DNA of 64,000 nt from Rapana venosa (GCA_028751875.1 CM054158.1:6473361-6537360), one strand, 5' to 3'. Positions 23,183 through 34,550 are shown, counted from the first letter of the stretch. Notes: generated by a model from the letters alone, not told the origin. Made by a program: numbers and translations.

Positions 23183-26100
23183 CTCTTGTTTGCCTGCCTT
23201 TGTGTGTATCCTGTTTTGTGTGGCATGAAGTTGCGAAAAATTACTATTGCCTAGATGCTTGGATTGCAAATAATGATAATAATATATGGAATTTATATAG
23301 CGCTGAATCTTGTAAAAAACAAACAAATCAAGCGCAAGTGACTTTAAAACAAACAGAACTGTAAGGAGTAAACCGTGATGCCAGGATTTGATCAAATGTC
23401 CACACCGTCTTTTCTCCAGGCATCAAAGAGGAGAATGGCAACCCTATGTCGGTGGGCAGCGACAACAAGAAGTCTCCCGCCGGAGCGGGGAGCATGGGCA
23501 CTCCGGGAGGAGGACCTGTGGCTGCCTCCTCCTCCAGGCCGGAGTCCTCCGTGCCGGGCTTCATCCAGCAACAGTCGCAGATCTTTGTCTTCAACTCCAG
23601 CATGGCCAACCAGGCGGCGGAGAGTGTGAAGCAGGGAAAGCACAAGAACATCATCAGCTATCACCTGGAGCAGCACTCTTCACAGCATGCCATGAGTCAG
23701 GTCAGTTGTCTTTCAGGTGGACGGACCGCATTACACTCTGAAGTGAACCCAGCCACACTGGGGAACCAGGTTAGTTTCGTGTAGTGATGGGTAAAGTAGG
23801 GTGGTAGACAGGTAGGGGTATCAGGTGTTTTTGTTGGGTTTATCAAGTGAACTTGATGGGGTGGAGATGGGAAAGGATGTCAATGTTTTGGTCAGACTCA
23901 CGATGTTTAAAATTTGCTGTTACTTTGTTTTATTCACCAAAAAGCAAGTACTGAAGGTAAGTCTATTCAATCCTTTTTCTTTTTTTTCTCACCAGCATGG
24001 TTTTGTGATAGTTTGCCCCAAAGTTATTGTTGAAAACACACTTCAAATTATGGAGGTTTCAATTAGGGATTGTTAATGTTTTGCATTTGACCCATCTATG
24101 TCGGTGTGTACTATAATTATTGATGATTTTATACGGTTTTGTATTTACTGGATTGACTGGTGTAAAATTGTAAAGCAGTACAATACTGTTTTACTCCCAA
24201 TGGCAGTAGACTGCATGAGGACAGACAACAGACCTCTCACCCCTGTTGTTGTTGCTGCTGTTTCAGCAGGCCCAGAACAAGGTTGGTGGAGGAGGAAGAA
24301 CGCCAACCTACCCTGGCTTTGCCGGCAAACCAGGCATGCCTGGCATGGTGCCAGGAGGACCAGAGATGGCGGGCATGGGCTGTCCTGCCAACAGCATGGG
24401 GGGACCGGCTATGGGCAGCACTGTGGAACAGTGGGTGCAGGAGCAGAATGCCAACCTGCAACAGCAGCAGGCCATGTCAGGTATGCCCTCCTACCCCATG
24501 ACCTCGGGCGGCATGGGCCCTAACGGACCTGGCCCGGGGCCAGGCGGCAGCCCCATGTACCACCAGGGAATGATGGGAGGCCCTGGCCCTATGGGGGGTC
24601 CGGGAGGCTTCCCCATGATGGAAAGTGCCTACGAGTTCAACCCCGATGCTGTGGGCCCCGGAGGGGCGGTGTCCATGCCTCACATAAACCTCTCTCAGAA
24701 CAAAGTCCCCAATGAAAGTTTGACTCCTGAACAGCTAAAAAACAGGTCAGAAAAACTGCGAGGCCTGTCTAAAATCAAGGGCAGTTTAGAGATGCGTGGT
24801 TTGTTGGACAGTGGTGGTCCCCCGGACATGTACCTGGGCAGCCAGCCGGCCATGATGTCTCAGCAGGCCATGATGAGCCAGCACCAGGCCATGATGAGTG
24901 GCATGCCCCCTGGACAGGGCCCGCACCCGGGCATGATGTCCCCCACACAGCAGTTCATGATGCAGCAGCCCTCCCAGCACATGGGCATGGACGGGCCCTT
25001 CCAGCCAGGACACCCGGGCTTCCGAGGCCCGGGGCCCAGCATGGGGGCAGACATCACCGCGCGCCAGGCCTGGGCTCGCATGCAGCAGGAGTATTTTGAG
25101 AACAAGACCAAGATGATGCACCATCAGCAACGATCGCAGCAGGCAGCCATGATGGGGGGCATGGGGCCACAGCACCCGCTCAGTGGTCCACCCCCGCCCT
25201 ACTACAGCACCATGGGGGGAAAGCGACAACCTGTCCCCCCTATGGGCATGGTGGGCTCTCCCACATCTCCCAGCCCCATGATGGATGGAGGGGTGGACCC
25301 TATGATGTTTCCCGGAGCACGGGGGCACGGCATGCCTATGGACCCTCAGGCCATGGAAGCCATGGCGCCTGCAGGGTATGGCCCCGGACCCTCTGGCATG
25401 CCACCTCACAGCATGGGCATGGGGATGATGCCCGGCATGGAAGGACCTATGATGCCGGGGGGCATGGGGCCTCAGGGGCCCATGGTGTCGGGGCCCATGG
25501 TGTCGGGACCCATGATGCCAAACCGTGCTGGAACAGGCCCCATGATGTGCAGCACAAGTGGTGTGAATGTGGTGTCTTCAACATCCAGTAGGAAAATGGC
25601 AGCGGCCCCGCAAGTGACGCTTCATCGGGCAGGGAACCCCGAGCAGTTCACCCCAGAGCCCAACAGTGCCAATATAAACTCTTCGGGCAGCAAACCCCCA
25701 CCCTCTTACGCCCAGGCTCAGAAACGCAAGCGGGACGACATGGAGGACCCCTTCAAAAACTTACAGCCCACCCCCTCGCCCACGCCTCTGACTTACCTCA
25801 ATGAGATTGAAGGGAAGGAACTGATCATCACCAAACAGCTCAATTCTGCCTTCAGAGACTCTGCCCCCCCAGCCACAGGGCCTGCTGCAGGGCCCACTGC
25901 AGGTGTGGGCAGTATGACGACAACGCCCCACGACCCCGCCTCCGTCCCTCCCTCGCAGATGCACAACAACCAGTTTTCCTCCCCTGCCAGCAACAGCAAC
26001 CCGGTGAACTCCCCCATGCCACATGGTGGCGGCGGTGGCGGCAGCAACCCCGGGGGCAACCCACCGTCGGTCAAAAACCCCATGTCCAACTCCAGCCAGA

Positions 26101-29100
26101 CGTCCAGCACGGGACACTTGGGAAGCCCGGGGACCTTGCACCATCCCCCGGGGCAGTCTCCGCTGTCGGGGGCCAACATGCGGCTGTCGCATTTCGACCC
26201 CGCCCCGGCCAATGGGGTGACGGGCCCTGGCAGCACGGCCACCAGCGCCAGTGGCAGCATGTCGAGCGCCCCGGCCACCCCCACTGCTGTGGGGCCAAAG
26301 CAGCCCGCCCAGAGCATGACGCAGAGCTCCTCCACCTCCTCCATGTCCAACATCACCTCAGCAACCCTGGCCAACCTGGCCAAAGGGGTGGAGAACTTGT
26401 CCAACCAGATGCAGCAGAGCATGGTGCATGGCGGCCCCTTCCACAGCATCCAGGTGCAAGGGCAGGTGGGCAGTACTCCAGCCAGCAACAGCAGGTGAGT
26501 CACCCAGTGCACTGCTCTTTGGGGAAGGGGGGGGGGGGGAGTGTTGTTGTGTCTCGCTGTTCTATATCCTTCTGTTGATTTATATTTGCTGTATGGTGCT
26601 TTTAAAAAATAGTGTCTTTTGAAGATGCCTATATGTATGCGTGTGTGTGTGTGAGAGAGAGAGACTTTTAAGACCATTTTCAGTGTTTCTGCGGTGGAGA
26701 ACAAAAGTTGTGCGCCAGGTACACGTTGTATCGTGTATCTTGGACTATTTTGAAGTAGATGGGTTTAATACCATTTTGCAGCCTGTTACTTGATTTGTTG
26801 ATTACATGGAAGTTATTCTCTTGCAAATATGTGTTGTTTTTTTTTTTTTAAAAGATAAATATATGTAGAGCTGAATATTTTAAGTCAAAGTCAGTGTGAC
26901 TGTGATCAATTTGCCAGCACTCTTCTCATTCATATCTAAGAGAGTAAAATGTAAGCTTCACTCCTTTCACAATCTTAGAACCCTGCTGGGTGTGGCTCTT
27001 TTTTTTCTTTTTTTTCAATCAGATTATTAGTCTTTGAAACATTGCATGACTAGGGGATTTTACCCTGGATTACCATCATTTACCGACTACATTCCCCCAA
27101 ATGTCCTTCGAATAAGACTATAAACCTGAGGCCCTGTGTGTGAACACACATAGAAAATTTTGTACACACATATATATATGTTTAAAATGTGTTCCGCTCC
27201 GCTTTTGGAAGGGTAGGCCATGTTGTGCTGGTAGGAACAGATGACACATGCACACGGGTGGTGTTGTGTTTCTAAAGACACCATCCCTGAAGTTGGAATA
27301 TGGCCGTCTTAAAATTAATGGCAGGTAAAAACAGTCGCATACACAAAATCTCTCCATTAGTGAACCTCGGAGCTCAAGCTGAGAAACAAAACATTAAAAA
27401 ATCCAAGATACTATCTTGTGAAGTAGACAGTTTCTGAAAATGCAAAACAGAATTTCCTGGCAATCATCCTGAATGACCTTTTTTTTTGTGTATCATACAT
27501 ATACTTTTTTTCAAAATAGAAAAGAATAGAGCCAGGTTCACCAGTTTGAGAGAATTTTTAGTACATGACTGTTTGTTGTTGTTTTAAAAATTATCAACAT
27601 CATCCCCGAAGTTGGAATGCAGCTACCTTCATGGTTGGCAAAAACGGTTGCATATGCTAAATACTCACCAGTGGTGAACCTTGGAGCTCTAGCTGAGGAA
27701 CAAGGGGGAAAGCCAACTTGTCAGTATGTCACTGACTAACTGTGTACCTGTCCACGCTATGATGTGCAGCACAAGTACCAGTGGAAGCGCTCCGGCGTGC
27801 TCCCAGGCAGCAGCCAGCACAGCGCAGCCAGGCAGTAGTACGCCCAGCACGCCCAAGCAGTACATCAACAACACGAACATCAGCCAGGTCAACAACTACT
27901 ACGGCCTCAACAGGGAGGTGGCCCAGAGCAGCATGGAGGTGCACGCCATGAGCAATGAAGGACCTCACGTCAGCATGACTGGCGCGGGCAGCTCCGCCAC
28001 CATGACCAACATCACCAGCATGAACGGCAACATGGGTGCAGCAGCAGCGGCAGCGGCGGCGGCAGGAATGCCCAAAGACGCTGCCTACAGGGAGACACAG
28101 ATGCAGCAGCAGCAACAACAGCAACAGCAACAACAACAGCAGCAGCAGCAGCAGGCAGCCATGATGATGACAGGAGCAGGGGGGATGGGGGTGAGCATGG
28201 CCATGTCTCAGGCCCAGATGCAGAGCGCGGGGCCTGTGCCCCCCCCTGTCAACACCCCCATGGCCACCATGCAGCCAGGCATGCCTCCCTCCTCTCAGGT
28301 CAAGTCTCCCCCCTACCAGTCCCACCCTCACCCCCTGCCCCTGCCGTCCATGAGCACCGGCATGCAGCAAACGGGCATGAGCAGCTCCGTGGGCGGGGGG
28401 ACAGGGAACAACCGCCTGACCTCGCCCCCCTTCCCTTCCAACTCGCTGGGCAACGCCAACGTGCACATCCAGCCCAAGGCCCCCAACACCATCCAGTACT
28501 TGCCGGCCAACCCCCCACCCACCCAGCAGCCCGCCCCAGCCCAGCCCACCATGCCCCCCATGGCTGGCGGCCCCCCTCCGGCCAAACGTGCGGCCACGGA
28601 GATGGAGATGATGGCCCGCTACAACTCGCCCATGGACATGAAGGGCAACCCGTCCTCCACGCTGCAGTACTTCCCCAGCTCGCCCCCCAACCACGCCATG
28701 CGGCCACACCCCGGCATGCAGGCCATGCCGGAGTTCACCCCGCAGCAGACCATGGAGATGCAGCAAGCCATGATGATGCGGGGGGGCGCTCCCGGACCTC
28801 AGGACTTTGGCCCTATGGGGCCCATGGGTCAAGGCATGCACCCGGGGATGGCCATGGGTCCTGGGGGCCCGGTCCCCAGTTCTATGCACAGCCCGCTAGG
28901 GATGGACCGTATGGACATGAGCGGCATGGGCAGCCCCATGGACCCTGTGTTGATGGGCCCTGGGGCGAGCGCCATGCGCCACGCCACGGTGATGGGACCT
29001 GGCGGCGCCGGATCCATGGACCCCATGACCTCTCCCATGCCCTCCATGATGGGGCCTGCAGGGCCCGCTCCCTCAGGGGCTTACCCGGGGGCGGCCCCTC

Positions 29101-29444
29101 AGGGCTACATGCCCAACGGACAGTCGATGATGATGGGTCAGCCCATGCCGGGACCCGGCCCTGCCGGCCCCCCGGGGCACCCCGTCTCCATGTCCTCCGT
29201 CATGCCTCACGGCGGCATGCCCAGGATGCCCGGGGCTCCGTCCTCCATGCGCATGGCCATGCCAGGTGCGGGGGGGCCTGGTGGCAGCGGGGGATACTCG
29301 GCGCAGTACCAGCAATTTCAGCAACAGTTGTATGCCCAGGGACGACCTCGGCAAATGTCCCCCCACATGATGGGGGCAGGCCCTCCTGGCCCTGGACAGC
29401 CCTACATGGGGATGATCCCCCCTAATATGCCTGGTGCCAGCTAG
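17654..29444 (+). CDS. BCL9: BCL9/BCL9L/legless homologue, nuclear Wnt/beta-catenin co-activator (complete, 5 coding exons)
   Basis: Join 17654-17894, 20250-20297, 23420-23700, 24267-26494, 27770-29444: 4473 nt, 1490 aa, every junction GT-AG and in phase. In the family, BCL9 proteins link beta-catenin to the Pygopus PHD finger in Wnt target transcription. Seen here: HD1 at about residues 150-180 (IFVFNSSMANQAAESV, then ISYH), matching the BCL9 'YVF..MAN.AAE.V' motif; HD2 at about 341-369 (SLTPEQLKNR...KLRGLSKI), the beta-catenin-binding helix; an HD3-like block at 452-478 (AWARMQQEYFENK) followed by GPPPPY; a basic KRKR cluster near 678, a possible NLS; a conserved-looking YLNEIEGKELIITKQ at ~700; 17 glutamines at 1045-1061; TIQYLP at ~1173 and TLQYFP at ~1230. 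The rest is Met/Gly/Pro/Ser-rich and probably disordered. Length is close to human BCL9L and fly legless. The start ATG has A at -3 and an in-frame TGA 69 nt upstream in the genomic sequence. BCL9 versus BCL9L cannot be separated; invertebrates usually carry one gene. Confidence 0.93.
17895..20249 (+). other. BCL9 intron 1
   Basis: GTGAGT...CTCCAG intron of 2.36 kb. It is AT/T-rich with a T/G run at 18121-18143 and a G/T run near 19770-19800. No coding exon, RNA gene or recognisable transposon is seen. Confidence 0.75.
20250..20297 (+). CDS. BCL9: BCL9 coding exon 2 (48-nt exon)
   Basis: Short exon bounded by CTTCTCCAG and GG|GTAAGTATG. It encodes DTPKSEDSNKNKIVTE and begins and ends in the phases needed by its neighbours. 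Skipping it would keep the frame because 48 is divisible by 3, so it could be a cassette exon. No domain is seen. Confidence 0.8.
23118..23178 (+). repeat. (CT)n microsatellite in BCL9 intron 2
   Basis: CT repeats with two CTCGCTCG interruptions. Confidence 0.9.
23270..23320 (-). mobile_element. LINE/SINE 3'-tail fragment, inverted
   Basis: GGAATTTATATAGCGCTGAA preceded by AATAATAAT is the reverse complement of the tail shared by the LINEs at 48555 and 63217. Confidence 0.65.
23420..23700 (+). CDS. BCL9: BCL9 coding exon 3 with HD1 (Pygopus-binding)
   Basis: The acceptor TTTTCTCCAG ends at 23419. The exon encodes residues 97-190, a Gly/Ser/Pro stretch followed by HD1, whose SQIFVFNSSMANQAAESVKQ is the most diagnostic BCL9 motif in the gene. 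Two in-frame donors follow: CAG|GTCAGT after 23700 and CAG|GTTAGT after 23769. The longer form would add 23 residues. The short form is used for the numbering given here. Confidence 0.9.
23701..24266 (+). other. BCL9 intron 3 (start depends on donor choice)
   Basis: Runs from the CAG|GTCAGT donor (23701) or the alternative CAG|GTTAGT donor (23770) to the TTTCAGCAG tandem acceptor. It is AT-rich with no repeat family recognised. Confidence 0.7.
24267..26494 (+). CDS. BCL9: BCL9 coding exon 4 (HD2 and HD3-like regions)
   Basis: Large 2228-nt exon, GC-rich against its AT-rich flanks, ending AGCAG|GTGAGT. It holds HD2 (TPEQLKNRSEKLRGLSKIKG), the HD3-like QAWARMQQEYFENK, GPPPPY, the basic QKRKRDD segment and YLNEIEGKELIITKQ. 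Many M-G-P repeats give it low-complexity character. The acceptor is a TTTCAGCAG tandem, so the exon may start at 24267 or 24270 (plus or minus one Gln). Confidence 0.92.
27060..27390 (+). mobile_element. SINE family A copy in BCL9 intron 4
   Basis: Headless copy with AATAAGACTATAAACCTGAG, TTTTGGAAGGGTAGGCCATG, GCTGGTAGGAACAGATGACA, CATCCCTGAAGTTGGAAT and the tail module GTGAACCTCGGAGCTCAAGC. Confidence 0.75.
27600..27705 (+). mobile_element. SINE family A tail fragment next to BCL9 exon 5
   Basis: Shares CATCCCCGAAGTTGGAATGC and GGTGAACCTTGGAGCTCTAG with the other copies. Only the 3' ~105 bp of the element is present, 65 nt before the exon 5 acceptor. Confidence 0.75.
27770..29444 (+). CDS. 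BCL9: BCL9 coding exon 5 (last coding exon, stop TAG)
   Basis: The acceptor is ATGATGTGCAG|C, giving AG|C = Ser in phase with exon 4. The exon encodes 557 residues: a Ser/Thr/Pro region, a VNNYYGLN segment, an alanine run, 17 glutamines from mixed CAG/CAA codons, TIQYLP and STLQYFP motifs shared with the BCL9 C-terminal homology region, and a long Met/Gly/Pro tail ending PNMPGAS. TAG is at 29442-29444. Confidence 0.9.
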
Positions 29445-30540
29445 GACCACAGGGTGGGGGGTGTAGAGTGAAGAGTGAGTGAATGAGCGAGTGAGTGAGT
29501 CCATAATGCCTGTGACTTCCGTGTGTATGCGGCACACACAGCTGTGTCAGTGACTGACTGATTGAAAGAGAGCATGCTCACAGGATGGCAGAATTTGAAC
29601 CTTGATTGTGTTGTGCGTCAGCCCCAAATGTTTATCAGCAGCAGAAATAAAACCTCCTGTGCCTACATGTTACGCATATTGCTACACAAGTTTTATGGTG
29701 GAAACTTAAACATTGATACAAGATTTATCACAGAAAATTTTTAAACATTTTAAAAATGCATTTGTTTGTGACCTGTAAGAAGTTGTCCAGCTGAAGCATT
29801 TCACCTGTGGAAAAAAAAAAGAAATGTATCCACAAAAGATGGCTTGTGTGAGAAAACAAAATACTGAAGTGAACCTTCTTCATGAAATGCTGATCTACAA
29901 ATGAGAGGTGTTTAACCTCTCACACTGACATAAGGACAGATCATGACATACTCGCACATGTTGCTTTCATGCACAGTGGGGGTGTCTTCATTATCAGACA
30001 AAACTCTGTTAGGTTCTACACTGAATGGAAAAGTAAACCGTTGTGCTGGCTGGCGGAATTTATCATTCATGTGTGTGTTAACCTTTAAAAAAAAATGTTT
30101 TAAAAAAATGAATGCAGATATCATAGGCTGGTTCATACCTGTGTGATTTTGCAGTTAGGGAACAGATGACAGATGTACGCTGTAAATGGAATGTGGTATA
30201 CATGTGTGTACATCATCAGACAGCAGAGCGGTGTGTGTGACTAGTGGTGTCTAGCAGCTCAGGCAGGCGGTGTCAGTGCCAACATGTGTGGCCAGGCTGC
30301 ATGCAAACTGTTACCACCTACCCACCCTCCCTCATCTCTCCATCACCCTCCCTATCAACGAATGGTCCACCCCGCTCCATGGCTTCATTCGGGGTCACTT
30401 GTGTTGTTCACTTGTTAAAGCAGCTGCTGCAGTCGTCTTCAGAGTGCATCAAACCACAAACTGTCTCTCTTTCTGTGTCTTCAGTGTCATTTTGTGTATA
30501 CATGTATGTGTGTGTCTAGCGTGCTTCTCTGCCTGTATTC

Positions 30541-30548
<8 letters not shown>

Positions 30549-30597
<49 letters not shown>

Positions 30598-30655
30598 CTC
30601 TCTCTTTCTCTGTCTCTCTCTCTCTTTCTCTCTCTCTCTTTCTTTTCTCTCTCTT

Positions 30656-30692
<37 letters not shown>

Positions 30693-30726
30693 GTCCTCTC
30701 TCTCTGTCTCTCTCTCTCTCTCTCTC
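30549..30726 (+). repeat. (CT)n/(TTTC)n microsatellite downstream of BCL9
   Basis: CT repeats with regular TTTCTC and TGTCTC interruptions, 1.1 kb after the BCL9 stop. Confidence 0.9.
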
Positions 30727-33700
30727 CCTGTCCTCCTTACTACCCGAGTATGCTGCCTCTTGGACTGCCACTGTGATAAGTTTGGCTGCAACACCTGTCA
30801 CATTTTTTAATATTTTTCGTTAGGGGTGGGGGTTTTTTGTTTTGGATTCCTGTCTGTAGGTCTGTACCACTTCAGCTGGTTGTAAAAAGCTCTACATTGA
30901 AAATTCCCTCAGCTAGAATGTGGTTGTTTGGTGGTTCATTTCTCTCTTCCCACTTTTTTAAAAATATAATTTGATTTTTTTTTCTCCCCCACACATGTAC
31001 CATTTGACAGATGCTGCAGCATGCAGTATTGCCCTTGCTCATATCCAAAAACTTACAACATTTTTGTTTGTCAGTTTTTATTTTATTTTACTTTTTATTG
31101 ATAGCTGTTTGCCATTGTTTTTTGATAAATTAGCACGAGTTGTGACAGAGAAAGGGCATACATCAGATCAGGTTCAGTGTGTGTTGTTGCCATCAAATAA
31201 CAAGTGGTGGGCTTTAGGTTTTCCCCTCTCCACCATGATAGGCCGGCTACATGTCCTGTTTGCTTTGATTATGACAGGAATATTGTGTGACAAATAGGTA
31301 AAATCTGTTGCCAGGTGTGTGTGTGATAAATGAGTAAGAGAATTTGAGAGAGGAAGGACGGTGGGTTTTTTTTTTCCTTTTTTAGTGCGACATTGCCAAA
31401 CGATAGCCACTTTGCTAAATTCTACTCACCAGCATTATTGTTATAAAATAAACAGTGTGTTAAGTTTTCGTGAAATGGCAAAATTGCTTACTTTTAAGAC
31501 AACAGCTTTAGAAACACATAACAGACTAGGACAGGTCACTTGGCCATATTTTTCTCCACGGTATACAATGGTTCAACCAAGTGGAAAGTCAGAGTTCATG
31601 TGTATGTGTGTATGAACACAGTTGTGTGTATGCGCCTACATGAGCATATGTGTGTGTTTAAATAGTTGATTGCAATGACCTATAGACTCTGCAAATGGTG
31701 AAATAGTTACCCAGGTTGTGAAGAGTGAATTGCAGGAAAAATTCCTTTAAAAATCATATGGGTCAAGTTGAGTGAAGGAACAAACTGTCCTACACACAAT
31801 AGCCTTGAAATTGTACACAATGAAATAGAGGTGTTCACACTGTATGATGTACAAAACTACCATCAGTGAACTTTTGGGCCATATTGCAAGGGGGGAAATT
31901 TGATTTTTTTCAGTGAGTTATAGTCAAGTTTTATGGCTGTATAACAAGTGAGGGTGCACAATCTGTCATGTGCTATTACAAATTGTGATATATATATATA
32001 TATAAAGTAAATTGAAGGTGCACAAGTGGATAAGAATACACCTGTAAAACCGGCTGAGATCAGAAAGTGACAATCTGCTGTAAGGGTATTCACATAAGAG
32101 CTCACAAATTCCTGTGGGAGGATATTGTTTGCATAGTTTGATAATTTTGTATGATTTTCAGGTTACAAAGCACAGCCTAGTTCTATATTTTGAGCTTCAG
32201 TCATTTCAGTTTGTCTGCTTTGGGGGTGGTCAAAAGATCATCTTTTGTTGAAATTCAACTCTGAATGTTGATCTCGCTTTATCTTTTTTTGTCTTGGTTT
32301 TTTTTTCTTTTTGAGAAGCAGCTTCTTGACGAGTTGCAGTGTCTAAAAAGAAAAGTGCTGGTTTCTGCAAATAGCACAGGTCTGCATTTTACTATTGGAA
32401 TAGGCATTTATCATCACAGTGTCACAGTGCTCTATTTTCAGTATCTGAGATCCTGGTTTAGCTGCTCTGAGGATGCCAAAATGCGGTCAGCCTATGTAAT
32501 GTTAAAATCTGGTATAAAATTACAAACTGTTGATGTGGTTTTTTATTTTCATTTCAAAGAAGCCCTCTCAGTTTGCAAGTATTCATTTACTAAAACTCCA
32601 ACCTTGGCAGTTTATACGCACTTTACCTTGTTGATATTAGCAGCACATTGTTAGCCATGCAGAAATGGTCGAAGTCATGTGAAAGTATGCAGCATATTGT
32701 AGGATAGGCTGTCACAATGTCAGCAAGTGTGATGTAGGCAGCTGAAGGGAGGAATGTTACCTGGACCACTGGTGCGTGCAAATGCACTGCATGCGTGACG
32801 GACATCACAGGTGATACTTCCGCTTGAGCATGCAAGTTGAAACACAATTTCAATCTCATTGATTTGTATTGATACCAGGTCCATAGCACATGTGAAATGT
32901 TTTAACACACCTAAGATTCCAAAACTTGTTTGTCATCACATAGAGTGCCATGGACAGAGGGGGGGGGGGGGGGGGAGTCAGCTTGTACTGTTGAGTTCAA
33001 ACCTTGTGATCAGTCAGTGTGCATAAACTGTTAGAGATTATGGTATTATAGTTTAGTGAAGACACAGAAAGGATAAGGCAAGGACATATTAACTAGTATA
33101 AGTTGGTGAGGACTGTCTCACTTCGTGGTAAAATAAATCAGGGTACACAGACTAGGGTAACAGTTATGTGTGAGAGTACATGGATTTCAGCAACAAGATG
33201 GCTATATATTCATGTGATATAATAATGGAACAGATTGCAAGGGTAAGAACTGTAAGATTACAACTGGTATCAAGGGTAAAATGCCAAAACAAGAAAACCT
33301 CAGATTTATAAGCATACATGATTAAGTTTACAAATGTGATGAAGTGGACTTTGTGAACATGAAGTGCCTGCAATGTATCCTAAGCAAAGGCTTGTACTTT
33401 TTGTTGGAGAGAAAAACAAAATTGGCTGGGGTACAGATTGCTGTAACGCTGCTAAAATTGAGGATATTTTGAGGGTGTGGACAGGTGTTGTAGGTCTGGG
33501 TAGTGATCATTGTTTTTAAGAGGAAAATGTGTTCGTAGTTGATGTATTGATTGTGGTGTTTTTTTCTGTCAGGGGAGTAGAATGAAATGGTACAGAGAAG
33601 GGTTGAATTTTTTCCCCAAAAAAATCATTGTTATCCGCTTTTATGATTTTTGACACCCCCTCCTTTTTTTTTTCTTTAAAGAAGTAGAGCTAGGTTGCCT

Positions 33701-34284
33701 TGTTGCATTGGGGAGAGGGGTAGGGTGGTTGTTTTGTTTTTGTTGGTTTGTTTTTTTACTCTTCTATTTAAAGTAGATGTTATTTTTCTAGTTGCTTGTT
33801 CATCATTTCTGCACATACTGGACATCAGTAGGATTTTGGGGGGAATGGGGGCGTTGTGGCATGTTTGCCAGGAGTCCGTACTTTACTGACAAGAAAAAAA
33901 GGTATAACAGGACTTGCACTCCAAGAGCACACACAACAGTACACAGTGTACACAGCACAACATGGACACTTTTTGAGTGTAGCAGGACAGAGACAACAGT
34001 GTCTTTGAAAGCTGTTCTGGCCACGTTCATGCCAAAGTTTTGGCACTGTGAGTGTCTGGGGTTTTTTGTTGTTGTTTTGGCTGGGGGTAAGCAGTAAGAG
34101 TTTAAGAGTAACCTAAATCAGGATTGTCATCTGTTTTTTAAACTTCATATGTAATTGTTTAATACACAGTATTAATAATGCAGAATCATTTAATATTTGT
34201 CTCTTTATTTGTGTGATTTCACGTATGGTTATTTATAGGCGTTTTTATTCAGTTAAAAATGAACTACCACAAGTTATGTATGCA

Positions 34285-34550
34285 GTATGTCTGATTGTGA
34301 GCCTGATGTGTGTACAGTACAGTAAGTGTGTGTGTGTCAGCCTGATGTGTGTGCAGTGTGTGTGTGTGTGTCAGCCTGATGTGTGTGCAGTGTGTGTGAG
34401 TGTGTCAGCCTGATGTGTGTGCAGTGTGTCTGTGTGTCAGTCTGATGTGTATGCAGTAAGTGTGTCTGTGTGTCAGTCTGATGTGTATGCAGTAAGTGTG
34501 TCTGTATGTCATTCTGATGTGTATATTGTCAGCCTGATGTGTATGTGGCA
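34285..34550 (+). repeat. GT-rich minisatellite, ~30-40-bp unit
   Basis: Seven or so units of CAGCCTGATGTGTGTGCAGT separated by variable (GT)n; later units read CAGTCTGATGTGTATGCAGT. Confidence 0.85.

Larger units (their letters stand above)
20298..23419 (+). other. BCL9 intron 2 with CT microsatellite and LINE-tail fragment
   Basis: GTAAGT...CTCCAG intron of 3.1 kb. It holds C-rich CACCC repeats at 22242-22270, an AC run at 22568-22602, a CT run at 23118-23178 and, at about 23270-23320, an inverted fragment of the GCGCTATATAAGTTCC + (ATT)n retrotransposon tail seen elsewhere in the window. No other gene is recognised. Confidence 0.7.
26495..27769 (+). other. BCL9 intron 4 (contains two SINE-tail copies)
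   Basis: GTGAGT...GTGCAG intron of 1.28 kb. About a third is SINE-derived (27060-27390 and 27600-27705). The acceptor sits only ~65 nt after the second SINE copy, so the 3' splice-site environment was probably reshaped by insertion. Confidence 0.7.

Noticed and set aside
24786..26704. Long minus-strand open frames opposite BCL9 exon 4
   Set aside because: Composition shadows of the coding strand, which carries HD2 and HD3 motifs and correct splice phases.
27729..28889. 386-codon minus-strand open frame opposite BCL9 exon 5
   Set aside because: Antisense shadow of a GC-rich exon; His/Gly/Arg-rich translation with no family resemblance.
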